A stretch of DNA of 7,846 bases from an uncultured Bacilli bacterium (GCA_947629075.1 CANRCI010000061.1:1-7846), one strand, 5' to 3'. Shown: positions 1 through 6,559, counted from the stretch's first letter. Notes: generated from the letters alone by a model not told the origin. Program-made: numbers and translations.

Positions 1-1219
1 CAATTGCTGCTGCCATAGAAATGGGAATATTGCCGTATATTTCATTGGCATTTTTAGGAGAGTATGTTTTATTATTAGAAAAAGTAAATGTCGTTTTCTC
101 ACTTGTAAAAGTAGTACTAGCAGTGAATCCGTTTTCTAACGCAGCATAATAGAGAAATGGTTTCATTGTCGAACCGACCTGTCTTTTCGATGATAGAGCA
201 CGGTTGTATTGTGAAGAAGAGAAATCACGTCCTCCGATTAGGGCTAAAATACTTCCATCATTGGGATCCATCATGACACCACTAACTTGTAATTCTTGAT
301 CTTTTATATCTTTTTTGACACTCTCTTCTAGCGATTTTTGAGCATTCTGATTAAACGTAGTATATATTTTTAATCCACCAGTGTCCAAAAAAGAAGAAGG
401 TAGGTTGTCCAAAGATTTTAATTCGTTTAATACTGCATCTTGATAATACATAACTGTCGATAATTCGTTTTCTTGTTTTTTACCGACAATTTTTAGTTCT
501 TCATTATAGGCTTCATCTTTTTCACTTTCAGTTATATAGCCATTTCTAACCATACCCTCTAATATCATCAACTGTCTTTTTTTCGCTACATCGTAATTGA
601 CAATTGGTGAATAGTTAGAAGGTGATTTAGGAATTCCTGTAAGAAGAGCTGCTTCTGCTAGAGACAAATCACTAGCTTTTTTATTGAAATAAAAGTTGGC
701 CGCATTTTCAATCCCATACATTCCATGCCCATAATTGATAGTATTTAAATAGCCCTCTAATATTTCATCTTTTGAATAGTGTGTTTCGATATTTAAAGTC
801 AACCACATCTCATTCCATTTTCTTTCCCAAGTCTTATCAAATTCTAAATATAAATTTTTGGCATATTGTTGAGAAATGGTCGATGCTCCCTGTTTAGCTG
901 ATTTAGACATTAGATTAGTGTACATCGCTTTAATTATTCTTAAAAAATCAAAGCCAAAGTGGTTATAAAAATTTTTATCTTCACATGAAATAGTAGAATT
1001 TCTAACATTTATCGATATATCACTTAAAGGGACCCAAACATTTTCACCAGATCCCTGATAGAACAAATTACCTTCGCTATCGTATAAACTAAAATTATTA
1101 GCGTTTTTAATTTCCAATTTTGGGGATACTTTAGAGTATCCATACATTGCAAAACATCCAATTAAAAGTATAAATATAATAAAGATACTAAATTTTATAA
1201 ATTTTTTTAATTTTCTCAT
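1..1219 (-). CDS. Class A penicillin-binding protein (glycosyltransferase/transpeptidase), C-terminus beyond left edge
   Basis: This bifunctional enzyme polymerises lipid II into glycan strands and cross-links the stem peptides on the outer face of the membrane. About 406 residues are in the window. A short basic N-terminus is followed by one membrane segment (about residues 9-26). The GT51 domain then shows EDKNFYNH with catalytic Glu80, QGASTISQQYAKN, RKWNE with Glu137, SKDEILEGYLN, and an AEAALLTGIPKSP stretch. The transpeptidase domain begins near residue 300 and has the active-site box RQVGSTMKPF with Ser350 and Lys353. The later SxN and KTG motifs lie off the window. The ATG start at 1219 is preceded by GAGGTG (1229-1224). 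The gene diverges from ywiB-argS. In Bacillus a class A PBP (pbpG/PBP2d) occurs in this neighbourhood, from memory, so orthology is possible but unproven. Family call is very secure; the exact PBP subtype is not. Confidence 0.95.
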   Translation of the reverse strand, partial: MRKLKKFIKFSIFIIFILLIGCFAMYGYSKVSPKLEIKNANNFSLYDSEGNLFYQGSGENVWVPLSDISINVRNSTISCEDKNFYNHFGFDFLRIIKAMYTNLMSKSAKQGASTISQQYAKNLYLEFDKTWERKWNEMWLTLNIETHYSKDEILEGYLNTINYGHGMYGIENAANFYFNKKASDLSLAEAALLTGIPKSPSNYSPIVNYDVAKKRQLMILEGMVRNGYITESEKDEAYNEELKIVGKKQENELSTVMYYQDAVLNELKSLDNLPSSFLDTGGLKIYTTFNQNAQKSLEESVKKDIKDQELQVSGVMMDPNDGSILALIGGRDFSSSQYNRALSSKRQVGSTMKPFLYYAALENGFTASTTFTSEKTTFTFSNNKTYSPKNANEIYGNIPISMAAAI

Positions 1220-1287
1220 TTCGCACCTCAATCTAGTTTTATTATGAGGACGAAATAAAAAAATATGTATGAAAAATAAGATATCTA

Positions 1288-1296
1288 TGTTATAAT
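1288..1296 (+). promoter_or_regulatory. Extended -10 promoter for ywiB-argS
   Basis: TGTTATAAT matches a perfect TATAAT (1291-1296) with an upstream TG dinucleotide, the extended -10 form read by the housekeeping sigma factor. At 17 bases upstream (1268-1273) there is only TATGAA, a poor -35. The start codon of ywiB lies about 30 bases downstream, leaving a leader of roughly 20 bases. No equally clear promoter was found for the divergent PBP gene in the same gap. Confidence 0.7.
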
Positions 1297-1311
1297 CCAA
1301 GTTAGAAATTT

Positions 1312-1321
1312 AGGGAAGTGG
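1312..1321 (+). promoter_or_regulatory. Ribosome binding site that decides the ywiB start
   Basis: AGGGAAGTGG is the only purine-rich Shine-Dalgarno-like stretch. It sits 5 bases before the ATG at 1327. The upstream in-frame GTG at 1318 lies inside this stretch, with only two bases after AGGG, so ATG 1327 is the better start. Confidence 0.6.
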
Positions 1322-1326
1322 TTTCT

Positions 1327-1692
1327 ATGTCAAAAGTTAATATCATTTCAACTATTACTTCTAGTGAACAGGAAGTTAAGACAACGGGAATTGGGGAATA
1401 TGATAAAGATAACGAAATGCTCATTTATACTGAGGAAGATGGTACCAAAGTGGAGTTCGATCTCAGTGAAAACATTCTCCGACGAGAAAATGATAGTTTA
1501 AAAATGAATTATAATTTTGATTTGGAGAATAATACAGAGGGAACTTTATTAATAAAGGAATTGAATCAATACTTAGATTTAGATATAATAACAAAAAAGA
1601 TCCAAAACGATGAGAATAGATTTTATGTCGAATATGAAATAATTGATAATGATCGTTTTATATTTGAATTGGTTTATGAGGAAGTGAAATAA
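1327..1692 (+). CDS. ywiB: DUF1934 (YwiB-like) beta-barrel protein
   Basis: A 121-residue cytoplasmic protein with no signal peptide or membrane segment. It matches the DUF1934/YwiB pattern: a short N-terminal strand, a segment with IYTEEDGTKVEFDLSENILRR, then KMNYNF, a glycine/threonine turn, and alternating strands ending in YVEYEIIDNDRFIFELVYEE. The family is predicted to form a small calycin-like barrel and its biochemical role is unknown. It is normally about 140 residues, so this copy is slightly short. The gene overlaps argS by one base (TAATG), the usual arrangement in Bacilli, which implies co-transcription and translational coupling. The start at 1327 is preferred over GTG 1318 (three residues longer) because of the ribosome binding site. 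Family call rests on pattern and context; function is not inferred. Confidence 0.82.
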   Translation: MSKVNIISTITSSEQEVKTTGIGEYDKDNEMLIYTEEDGTKVEFDLSENILRRENDSLKMNYNFDLENNTEGTLLIKELNQYLDLDIITKKIQNDENRFYVEYEIIDNDRFIFELVYEEVK

Positions 1693-3434
1693 TGAGTTAT
1701 ATAAAGAAATTGGAACAAGAAATTAAAGATATCTTTACTGAATGTGGTTATGAAGCTGAGGAAGTAAAGTTATTACCATCTGCTCGAGCTGATTTGGGTG
1801 ACTTTCAAATAAATGATGCGATGCGTCTTGCTAAGAGTTATCACACTAATCCTCGAGAGATTGCTTCTAAAGTTGTTGAAAAGTTACAGAATAGCCATAA
1901 TTTTACTAATGTTAATATTGCGGGTCCTGGTTTTATCAATGTCAGTTTAACGGATGAAGTTTTAATCGATTTTTTAAATTCTTTAAAAGATGTAAAAACT
2001 AATATTGATAAAGTACCATCTAAAAAGGTAATTATCGATTATGGTGGAGCCAACATTGCTAAAACTCTTCACGTTGGTCATTTGCGTAGTGCTAATATTG
2101 GTGAAGCTCTAAAAAGATTAGCTCGTGCGGTCGGTGATGAAGTTATTTCAGATGTTCACTTTGGTGACATTGGAAGACAATCAGGAATGATCATATCAGA
2201 AATTAAGAGACTTCATCCGGAGTTAAAATATTTTGACGACAATTATGAAGGGGAATATGAGGACTTTACTGTTACAGCGGAAGAACTTGGTGTTTATTAT
2301 CCGAGAGCATCACAAGCTTGTAAAGAAGATGAAGCTCGTATGGAAGAAGTTAGACAAATTACCGCTGATCTCGAAAATGGTCATCGTGGTTATACTGCTC
2401 TTTGGAATATAATAAAGCAAGTTTCGATTGATGATATTAAAAAAATTTATCTCAAGTTAAATACTAATTTTGAGCTTTGGGAAGGGGAAAGTGATTGTTA
2501 TCCTTATATTCCTGAAGTTGTCGAAAAATTAAAGAAAGGTAACTTTTTATACGAAAGTGAAGGAGCTCTAGTAATCGATATTGCCGAAGATACTGATACT
2601 AGTCCAATGCCACCACTAGTGGTAATTAAAAGTAATGGTGCAACGCTATATGCCACTCGTGAACTTGCAACTATTTACTCCCGTATGAAAAGATTTAATC
2701 CTGATGAAATATGGTATTTAACGGATCTTAGACAGGGTTTATATTTTGAACAAGTATTTAGAGCTAGTTACAAAAGTGGTTTAGTAAAGAAAGGCACTAA
2801 ATTAAAACACTTTGGATTTGGAACGATGAACGGACCAGATGGAAAACCATTTAAAACTAGAGATGGTGGTGTTATGGATTTAAAATCGTTGATTGCGCTA
2901 GTGATAAAAGAGACAACTTCTCGTTTAAATCCTAATATTACTGACCCAGAAGAAAGAAAAGAAATATCTGAAAAAGTAGCCCTAGCAGCTTTGAAATATG
3001 CCGACTTTTTACCATATAGAACTACCGATTACATTTTTGATATATCTAAATTTGCTGATTTAGAAGGAAAAACAGGACCATATTTGTTGTATTCAACTAT
3101 CAGAATGAATTCCCTTCTAGAAAAATCTGAAATAGCTCTAGATAAAATTAGTGCTACTAAGATAAAAGGAACTACCGATAAAGAAACGATTATGACTCTT
3201 TTAACGCTACCATTAGTAATTGAAAAGAGTTATGAAGCTATGTCTCTCAATGAAATAGCTGAGTACTTATTCAAACTTACAAGTATTTATAATAAATTTT
3301 ACTCTGAAAATAGAATAATTACTGAAGAAGATGAAGATATTAAAAATACTTGGTTAGTGCTTACAAACGCAGTAAAACAGACAAATGAGATGCTTCTTGA
3401 TATATTAGCTATAGAAGTTCCTAAAAAAATGTAA
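1692..3434 (+). CDS. argS: Arginyl-tRNA synthetase
   Basis: This class I synthetase charges tRNA-Arg with arginine using ATP. At 580 residues it is normal in length. The N-terminal Add1 domain carries ADLGDFQIN (33-41) and IAGPGFINV (76-84). The catalytic domain has the HIGH-equivalent HVGH at 127-130 within NIAKTLHVGHLRSANIG. In place of a KMSKS lysine motif it has GPDGKPFKTRDGG (about 380-392). The C-terminal DALR anticodon-binding domain begins around residue 455 (GPYLLYSTIRMNSLL) and ends in VPKKM, typical of the family. The start overlaps the ywiB stop and is served by GAGGAAG (1678-1684), 7 bases upstream. The HVGH context and the missing KMSKS resemble the E. coli/clostridial type, whereas B. 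subtilis ArgS, as I recall it, has NPTGDLHLGH and a KMSK motif. No clear terminator follows the gene. Confidence 0.97.
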   Translation: MSYIKKLEQEIKDIFTECGYEAEEVKLLPSARADLGDFQINDAMRLAKSYHTNPREIASKVVEKLQNSHNFTNVNIAGPGFINVSLTDEVLIDFLNSLKDVKTNIDKVPSKKVIIDYGGANIAKTLHVGHLRSANIGEALKRLARAVGDEVISDVHFGDIGRQSGMIISEIKRLHPELKYFDDNYEGEYEDFTVTAEELGVYYPRASQACKEDEARMEEVRQITADLENGHRGYTALWNIIKQVSIDDIKKIYLKLNTNFELWEGESDCYPYIPEVVEKLKKGNFLYESEGALVIDIAEDTDTSPMPPLVVIKSNGATLYATRELATIYSRMKRFNPDEIWYLTDLRQGLYFEQVFRASYKSGLVKKGTKLKHFGFGTMNGPDGKPFKTRDGGVMDLKSLIALVIKETTSRLNPNITDPEERKEISEKVALAALKYADFLPYRTTDYIFDISKFADLEGKTGPYLLYSTIRMNSLLEKSEIALDKISATKIKGTTDKETIMTLLTLPLVIEKSYEAMSLNEIAEYLFKLTSIYNKFYSENRIITEEDEDIKNTWLVLTNAVKQTNEMLLDILAIEVPKKM

Positions 3435-3442
3435 AAAACGTA

Positions 3443-3471
3443 TTGCTTTTACATATAAATAATGATATAAA
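3443..3471 (+). promoter_or_regulatory. Promoter for rpoE
   Basis: TTGCTT (3443-3448), a 17-base spacer and TATAAA (3466-3471) form a good housekeeping promoter, with TG at 3463-3464 making an extended -10. It starts only eight bases after the argS stop, so rpoE can be expressed independently of argS. Transcription would begin near 3478, giving a leader of about 65 bases. No competing promoter of similar quality was seen in this gap. Confidence 0.7.
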
Positions 3472-3476
3472 ATTTA

Positions 3477-3494
3477 TTGGATTTAAAAGTCCAA
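3477..3494 (+). other. Small hairpin at the 5' end of the rpoE leader
   Basis: TTGGATT and AGTCCAA pair as a 7-bp stem (one G-U pair) around a TAAA loop. It lies at the predicted rpoE transcription start. It has no T-run after it, so it does not look like an argS terminator. It may simply protect the transcript's 5' end; this role is inference and the structure is weak. Confidence 0.3.
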
Positions 3495-3529
3495 ACTTAA
3501 ATATAGATTTTACATATAATGTTAATCAT

Positions 3530-3535
3530 GGGAGG
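3530..3535 (+). promoter_or_regulatory. Strong ribosome binding site that sets the rpoE start
   Basis: GGGAGG lies 7 bases before ATG 3543. The longer in-frame reading frame from ATG 3519 would place this Shine-Dalgarno inside the gene and encode an unlikely MLIMGGHI prefix, so 3543 is chosen. The flanks (ATAATGT at 3516-3522, ACATATTAT at 3536-3544) can pair imperfectly and would hold the site in a loop. Confidence 0.8.
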
Positions 3536-3542
3536 ACATATT

Positions 3543-3998
3543 ATGAGTATTAAAAATATGAAAAAAGAAGAATTAGAATTGCTTTCTCATAAAGATTTAA
3601 CACATATGCTTTTAGAAGAAAACGGTTCAATGAATACAGCTGAACTATTTAAAACTATTACTGACCTATTAGAATTGCCAAAGAGTGTTTTTGAGACTAA
3701 AATAGGTGATTATTATATGGCTTTATCAACTGATAAAAGATTTATTCTTTTAGATGATGGAAATTGGGATTTGAGTAATAAGCATACATCAGATAAGTTG
3801 AAAAAGAATGTCGAAGATGAAGATGAAGCGGAATTAGATGAAGAAGCTGAACCTGTTAAAGATGAAGATATAGATGAACCAGATGATGAAGAAGATGATT
3901 ACGAATCTGGTAGTGATGATGATAAATATGATGATTCTGATGACGATTTAAAAGATTTAGTAATAATCGATGAGGATGAATTAGAAATGGATGAATAA
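3543..3998 (+). CDS. rpoE: DNA-directed RNA polymerase delta subunit
   Basis: This accessory RNA polymerase subunit of Bacilli reduces non-specific DNA binding, helps enzyme recycling and makes transcription sensitive to initiating nucleotide levels. The 151-residue protein has the two expected parts. The N-terminal HARE-HTH winged-helix domain (about 13-80) ends in DKRFILLDDGNWDLS. The disordered acidic C-terminal tail runs from about residue 91 to 151, with 38 of its 61 residues Asp or Glu, ending in LVIIDEDELEMDE. The GAT/GAA-rich DNA of the tail explains its repetitive look. It sits after argS, as in Bacillus, but here pyrG does not follow. The gene appears monocistronic, with its own promoter and a terminator overlapping the stop codon. 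Its presence is one of the better arguments for a Bacilli-type host, since clostridia generally lack it. Confidence 0.95.
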   Translation: MSIKNMKKEELELLSHKDLTHMLLEENGSMNTAELFKTITDLLELPKSVFETKIGDYYMALSTDKRFILLDDGNWDLSNKHTSDKLKKNVEDEDEAELDEEAEPVKDEDIDEPDDEEDDYESGSDDDKYDDSDDDLKDLVIIDEDELEMDE

Positions 3999-4021
3999 GT
4001 ATAGATGTCTATACTTTTTTT
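3997..4021 (+). terminator. Intrinsic terminator of rpoE
   Basis: AGTATAGA (3998-4005) and TCTATACT (4008-4015) form a perfect inverted repeat separated by two bases, in practice a 7-bp stem with a 4-base loop. It is extended by an A-T pair and runs into seven Ts (4015-4021). The stem begins at the last base of the rpoE stop codon. The 3' arm also occupies the -35 position of the prfA promoter. Confidence 0.85.
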
Positions 4022-4030
4022 CTTTAAGTA

Positions 4031-4039
4031 TGATATAAT
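4031..4039 (+). promoter_or_regulatory. Extended -10 promoter for prfA
   Basis: TGATATAAT gives a perfect TATAAT at 4034-4039 with the TG extension. At 17 bases upstream (4011-4016) the sequence is ATACTT, in the 3' arm of the rpoE terminator, so there is no real -35. The predicted leader is short, about 15-18 bases before the GTG start of prfA. It probably serves prfA-prmC and perhaps the genes beyond. Confidence 0.65.
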
Positions 4040-4062
4040 ACAAACGGTGAAAGGGTGATATC

Positions 4063-5118
4063 GTGATTGAGAGACTAGAGATAACGAAAAAGAGATATGA
4101 TGAACTACAACAAGAAATTATGAAGCCAGAAAATTTAAGTGATATAAAAAAGACACGTGAATTATCGAAAGAGATATCTTCACTAGAAGAAATTGTCAAT
4201 CGTTATGAAGATTATAAAAAAGTATTAAATGGCATTAAAGAAGCTAAAGAATTATTGACGGACCCAGAAATGGCTGATTTTGCTAGAGAGGAGCTTAACG
4301 ATTTAGAAGCTCAAAAGCCAGTTATTGAATCAGAATTGGAATTGTTACTTCTACCTAAAGATCCTAATGACGGAAAAAATGTTATCGTGGAAATACGTGG
4401 AGCAGCTGGTGGTGACGAAGCTAATATTTTTGCTGGTGATTTATACCGTATGTATTTAAAATATGCTGAAAAAGAAGGATGGAAAGTGGAAGTTATGTCC
4501 GAAGAATCATCAGAAAGTGGTGGCTTTTCCCTTATCAGTTTTATGGTTAAAGGTGACAATGTTTACTCCAAGTTAAAGTATGAAAGTGGAGCTCATCGCG
4601 TTCAGCGAGTACCAGTTACTGAAACGCAGGGAAGAATTCATACCTCTACTGCTACGGTTTTAGTAATGCCGGAAGTTGAAGATGTCGATATCGAGATTAA
4701 ACCACAGGATATAAGAGTAGATATTTATCGTTCTGGTGGTCATGGTGGTCAAGGCGTAAATACAACTGATAGTGCTGTAAGGATGACTCATATACCAACG
4801 GGTATAGTTGTAACTTGTCAAAATGAACGCAGCCAAATTCAAAATCGTGAAACGGCTTTAAAAGTTTTAAGAGCAAGGATATATGAAGAGACGATGCGAA
4901 AACAGGAAGAAGAAATTGGTAGTGAACGTCGTAGTAAAATAGGTACTGGTGATCGCTCTGAAAAGATAAGGACGTATAACTATCCACAAAACCGCATTAC
5001 TGATCACCGAATTGGGTTTACCATAATGCAATTAGATCGCGTAATGGAAGGAGATTTATCACCAATAATCGAAGCTTTAATAACGGAAGATCAAAAACGA
5101 AAACTAGCTGGTGATTAA
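4063..5118 (+). CDS. prfA: Peptide chain release factor 1 (RF1)
   Basis: RF1 reads UAA and UAG in the ribosomal A site and triggers hydrolysis of peptidyl-tRNA. At 351 residues it is normal or slightly short. The N-terminal helical domain is rich in charged coiled-coil sequence. The stop-codon recognition tripeptide PVT is at 184-186 (VQRVPVTETQGRIHTS), the PxT form that marks RF1 rather than RF2 (SPF). The catalytic GGQ is at 228-230, with Gln230 the expected methylation target of PrmC. The flanks read SGGHGGQGVNTTDSAVR, where many RF1s have SGAGGQHVN. The start is a GTG, supported by AAGGGTGA (4051-4058), four bases upstream. It begins MIERLEITKKRYDEL, a typical RF1 opening. prmC follows after 30 bases, but a terminator-like hairpin lies across the junction. 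Confidence 0.97.
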   Translation: MIERLEITKKRYDELQQEIMKPENLSDIKKTRELSKEISSLEEIVNRYEDYKKVLNGIKEAKELLTDPEMADFAREELNDLEAQKPVIESELELLLLPKDPNDGKNVIVEIRGAAGGDEANIFAGDLYRMYLKYAEKEGWKVEVMSEESSESGGFSLISFMVKGDNVYSKLKYESGAHRVQRVPVTETQGRIHTSTATVLVMPEVEDVDIEIKPQDIRVDIYRSGGHGGQGVNTTDSAVRMTHIPTGIVVTCQNERSQIQNRETALKVLRARIYEETMRKQEEEIGSERRSKIGTGDRSEKIRTYNYPQNRITDHRIGFTIMQLDRVMEGDLSPIIEALITEDQKRKLAGD

Positions 5119-5133
5119 TAGAGCTAGTTTTTT
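5101..5133 (+). terminator. Terminator-like hairpin across the prfA end
   Basis: AAACTAGCT (5101-5109) pairs perfectly with AGCTAGTTT (5122-5130) around a 12-base loop, followed by a T-run to 5133. The 5' arm is inside the last codons of prfA and the loop holds its stop codon. The stem has only three G-C pairs and a wide loop, so termination is probably partial. prmC starts 16 bases later and has no promoter of its own that I can see, which suggests reduced read-through rather than a full stop. Confidence 0.55.
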
Positions 5134-5148
5134 CATAGAGGTGTAATT

Positions 5149-5970
5149 ATGACAATAGAAGAATTAATAGTTTATGGTAAGAAATATCTCCATTCCAATG
5201 AAGCGAAGATGTTATTAGCTAGTATTTTAGAACTAGATACTTTAGAGTTATTAAATCATCTAGATGATAATGTATCTGAGGAAAAGATCGATATCTACAA
5301 GCGTTGTATCCAAGCGAGATTAAATAACGAACCACTGCAATACATAATTGGAAATGTCAATTTTTATGGTTACATCTTTAAGATAGATCGCCATGTGTTA
5401 ATACCGCGTTTTGAAACAGAAGAATTGGTAGAAAATACTCTTATTAAGATAGATGAGATTTTTCCTAGTGATAAATTAAACATCATCGATCTCGGGTGTG
5501 GTAGTGGTGTCATTGGGATAACTCTGAAAAAGAAAAATGCCAATTTTAATGTAACTTGTCTAGATATCAGTAGTGATGCCTTAAGAATAACCGAAGAAAA
5601 TAGTAGGTCTTTAAATGCTGACGTTAACATTGTTGCAGGTGATATGTTAGATGGGATTAGTGATAAATATGATGTCATAATCAGTAATCCACCATATATC
5701 AAAACCGATGAAGAAATAGAAGACATAGTCAAAAATAATGAACCCCACTTAGCTTTATATGCTGGAGTAGATGGATTAGATTGTTACCGCAAAATATTTA
5801 AAAATGTGGCCAAAAATTTAAATGACCCCTACTTAATAGCGTTAGAAATAGGTGAAAGTGAACGAGAAGACATAAAGACTTTAGCTGAAAATTATCTAAA
5901 AGACTTTATCTTCGAATGTAAAAAAGATTTAGCTGGCCGTGACCGTATGGTCTTTATCTATAAAAAATAA
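5149..5970 (+). CDS. prmC: Release factor glutamine N5-methyltransferase
   Basis: PrmC (HemK) methylates the side-chain amide of the glutamine in the GGQ motif of RF1 and RF2 using S-adenosylmethionine, which raises termination efficiency. The 273-residue protein is of normal length. A helical N-terminal substrate-binding domain (about 1-70) contains RLNNEPLQYIIG. A linker follows with LIPRFETEELVE (84-94), where Phe88 replaces the usual Pro of RPETE. The Rossmann methyltransferase fold carries the SAM-binding DLGCGSG (114-120), the acidic D139, and the catalytic NPPY at 180-183. The end, AGRDRMVFIYKK, is typical. GAGGTG (5138-5143) supports the ATG start. Its position right after prfA, its substrate gene, is the standard arrangement in Firmicutes. 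Confidence 0.96.
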   Translation: MTIEELIVYGKKYLHSNEAKMLLASILELDTLELLNHLDDNVSEEKIDIYKRCIQARLNNEPLQYIIGNVNFYGYIFKIDRHVLIPRFETEELVENTLIKIDEIFPSDKLNIIDLGCGSGVIGITLKKKNANFNVTCLDISSDALRITEENSRSLNADVNIVAGDMLDGISDKYDVIISNPPYIKTDEEIEDIVKNNEPHLALYAGVDGLDCYRKIFKNVAKNLNDPYLIALEIGESEREDIKTLAENYLKDFIFECKKDLAGRDRMVFIYKK

Positions 5971-5985
5971 TGAATAAAAAAATGT

Positions 5986-6019
5986 AATACCACCCATCAT
6001 TAATTTGAAAGGTGGTATT
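5986..6019 (+). promoter_or_regulatory. Hairpin covering the spoIIR ribosome binding site
   Basis: AATACCACC (5986-5994) is a perfect 9-bp complement of GGTGGTATT (6011-6019), separated by a 16-base loop. The 3' arm includes most of the spoIIR Shine-Dalgarno (AAAGGTGG, 6008-6015), seven bases before ATG 6023. If it folds in RNA it would hide the site. Only four Ts follow the stem, so it is a poor terminator for prfA-prmC, although weak termination cannot be excluded. I recognise no known riboswitch or protein site here. The pairing is certain; the role is inferred. Confidence 0.55.
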
Positions 6020-6022
6020 TTA

Positions 6023-6541
6023 ATGAAAAAAATATTAATTGTAAGTGCTGTTGTTATGTTAATAATATTATCAAATAAATCTTATGAAGAAATAATTATT
6101 CCTCAAGATTCAATTCGAGTTAGAGTGATTGCCAATTCTAATAGCAAGGAAGATCAAGCTATAAAAAGACAAGTAAAGAATACTGTTAGTGCTGTCACAA
6201 CTGATATTTTAAAGGAAGCTAAGACTAAAGATGAAGCTGATCAAATATTAAAGGATAATTTAAATTTAATCGATCAGGAAATTAAAAAAACTTTGTCCAC
6301 AACTAAAACGCATTATAAAATAAATTATGGTAAAAACTATTTTCCCCAGAAAAAGTTTAAAGGAGTTACCTATGATGAGGGTGTATACGATTCACTAGTT
6401 GTTACTCTAGATAGTGGTCGAGGTGACAATTGGTGGTGCGTATTATTTCCGCCACTTTGTCTAATGGAAGCTGAAGAAGAAAATACGAGTGAAGTGGAGT
6501 ACAAATCGTTTATTAAAGAAGTAATTGATAAGTATTTTTAA
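6023..6541 (+). CDS. spoIIR: Stage II sporulation protein R (SpoIIR)
   Basis: In sporulating Firmicutes SpoIIR is made in the forespore, exported to the intermembrane space and triggers the SpoIIGA protease to activate sigma-E in the mother cell. The 172-residue protein has an N-terminal signal or anchor segment (about residues 3-18). After it comes the family hallmark IRVRVIANSNSKEDQAIKRQVK, followed by a helical stretch and the C-terminal signature GDNWWCVLFPPLCLME. B. subtilis SpoIIR is longer (about 224 residues), so this is a compact form with a short tail after PPLC. A TTG at 6005 would add MKGGIL, but it would lie upstream of the Shine-Dalgarno, so ATG 6023 is chosen. I found no convincing sigma-F promoter upstream. 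Position after prmC matches B. subtilis. Whether the host sporulates cannot be judged from this window. Confidence 0.92.
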   Translation: MKKILIVSAVVMLIILSNKSYEEIIIPQDSIRVRVIANSNSKEDQAIKRQVKNTVSAVTTDILKEAKTKDEADQILKDNLNLIDQEIKKTLSTTKTHYKINYGKNYFPQKKFKGVTYDEGVYDSLVVTLDSGRGDNWWCVLFPPLCLMEAEEENTSEVEYKSFIKEVIDKYF

Positions 6542-6559
6542 ATTCTAAAATAGAAAGAT

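Noticed and set aside
3515..3520. TATAAT as a second rpoE promoter
   Set aside because: No -35 at a suitable distance and no TG extension; transcripts would begin at or after the Shine-Dalgarno.
3519..3542. Longer rpoE start at ATG 3519
   Set aside because: It would place the strong GGGAGG site inside the coding region; ATG 3543 has ideal spacing and gives a typical delta N-terminus.
3810..3998. GAT/GAA-rich tract as a tandem DNA repeat
   Set aside because: There is no fixed repeat unit; it is the codon composition of the acidic delta-subunit tail.
3981..5732. Reading frames on the minus strand under rpoE, prfA and prmC (for example 3981-4199, 4311-4559, 4660-4842, 4697-4987, 5370-5732)
   Set aside because: They lie opposite genes with full family motifs, show low-complexity Ser/Tyr/Phe-rich or Leu-rich translations, and lack convincing ribosome binding sites.
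6005..6022. TTG 6005 as spoIIR start
   Set aside because: The Shine-Dalgarno at 6008-6015 lies downstream of it, and the encoded MKGGIL prefix only reads through the ribosome binding site.
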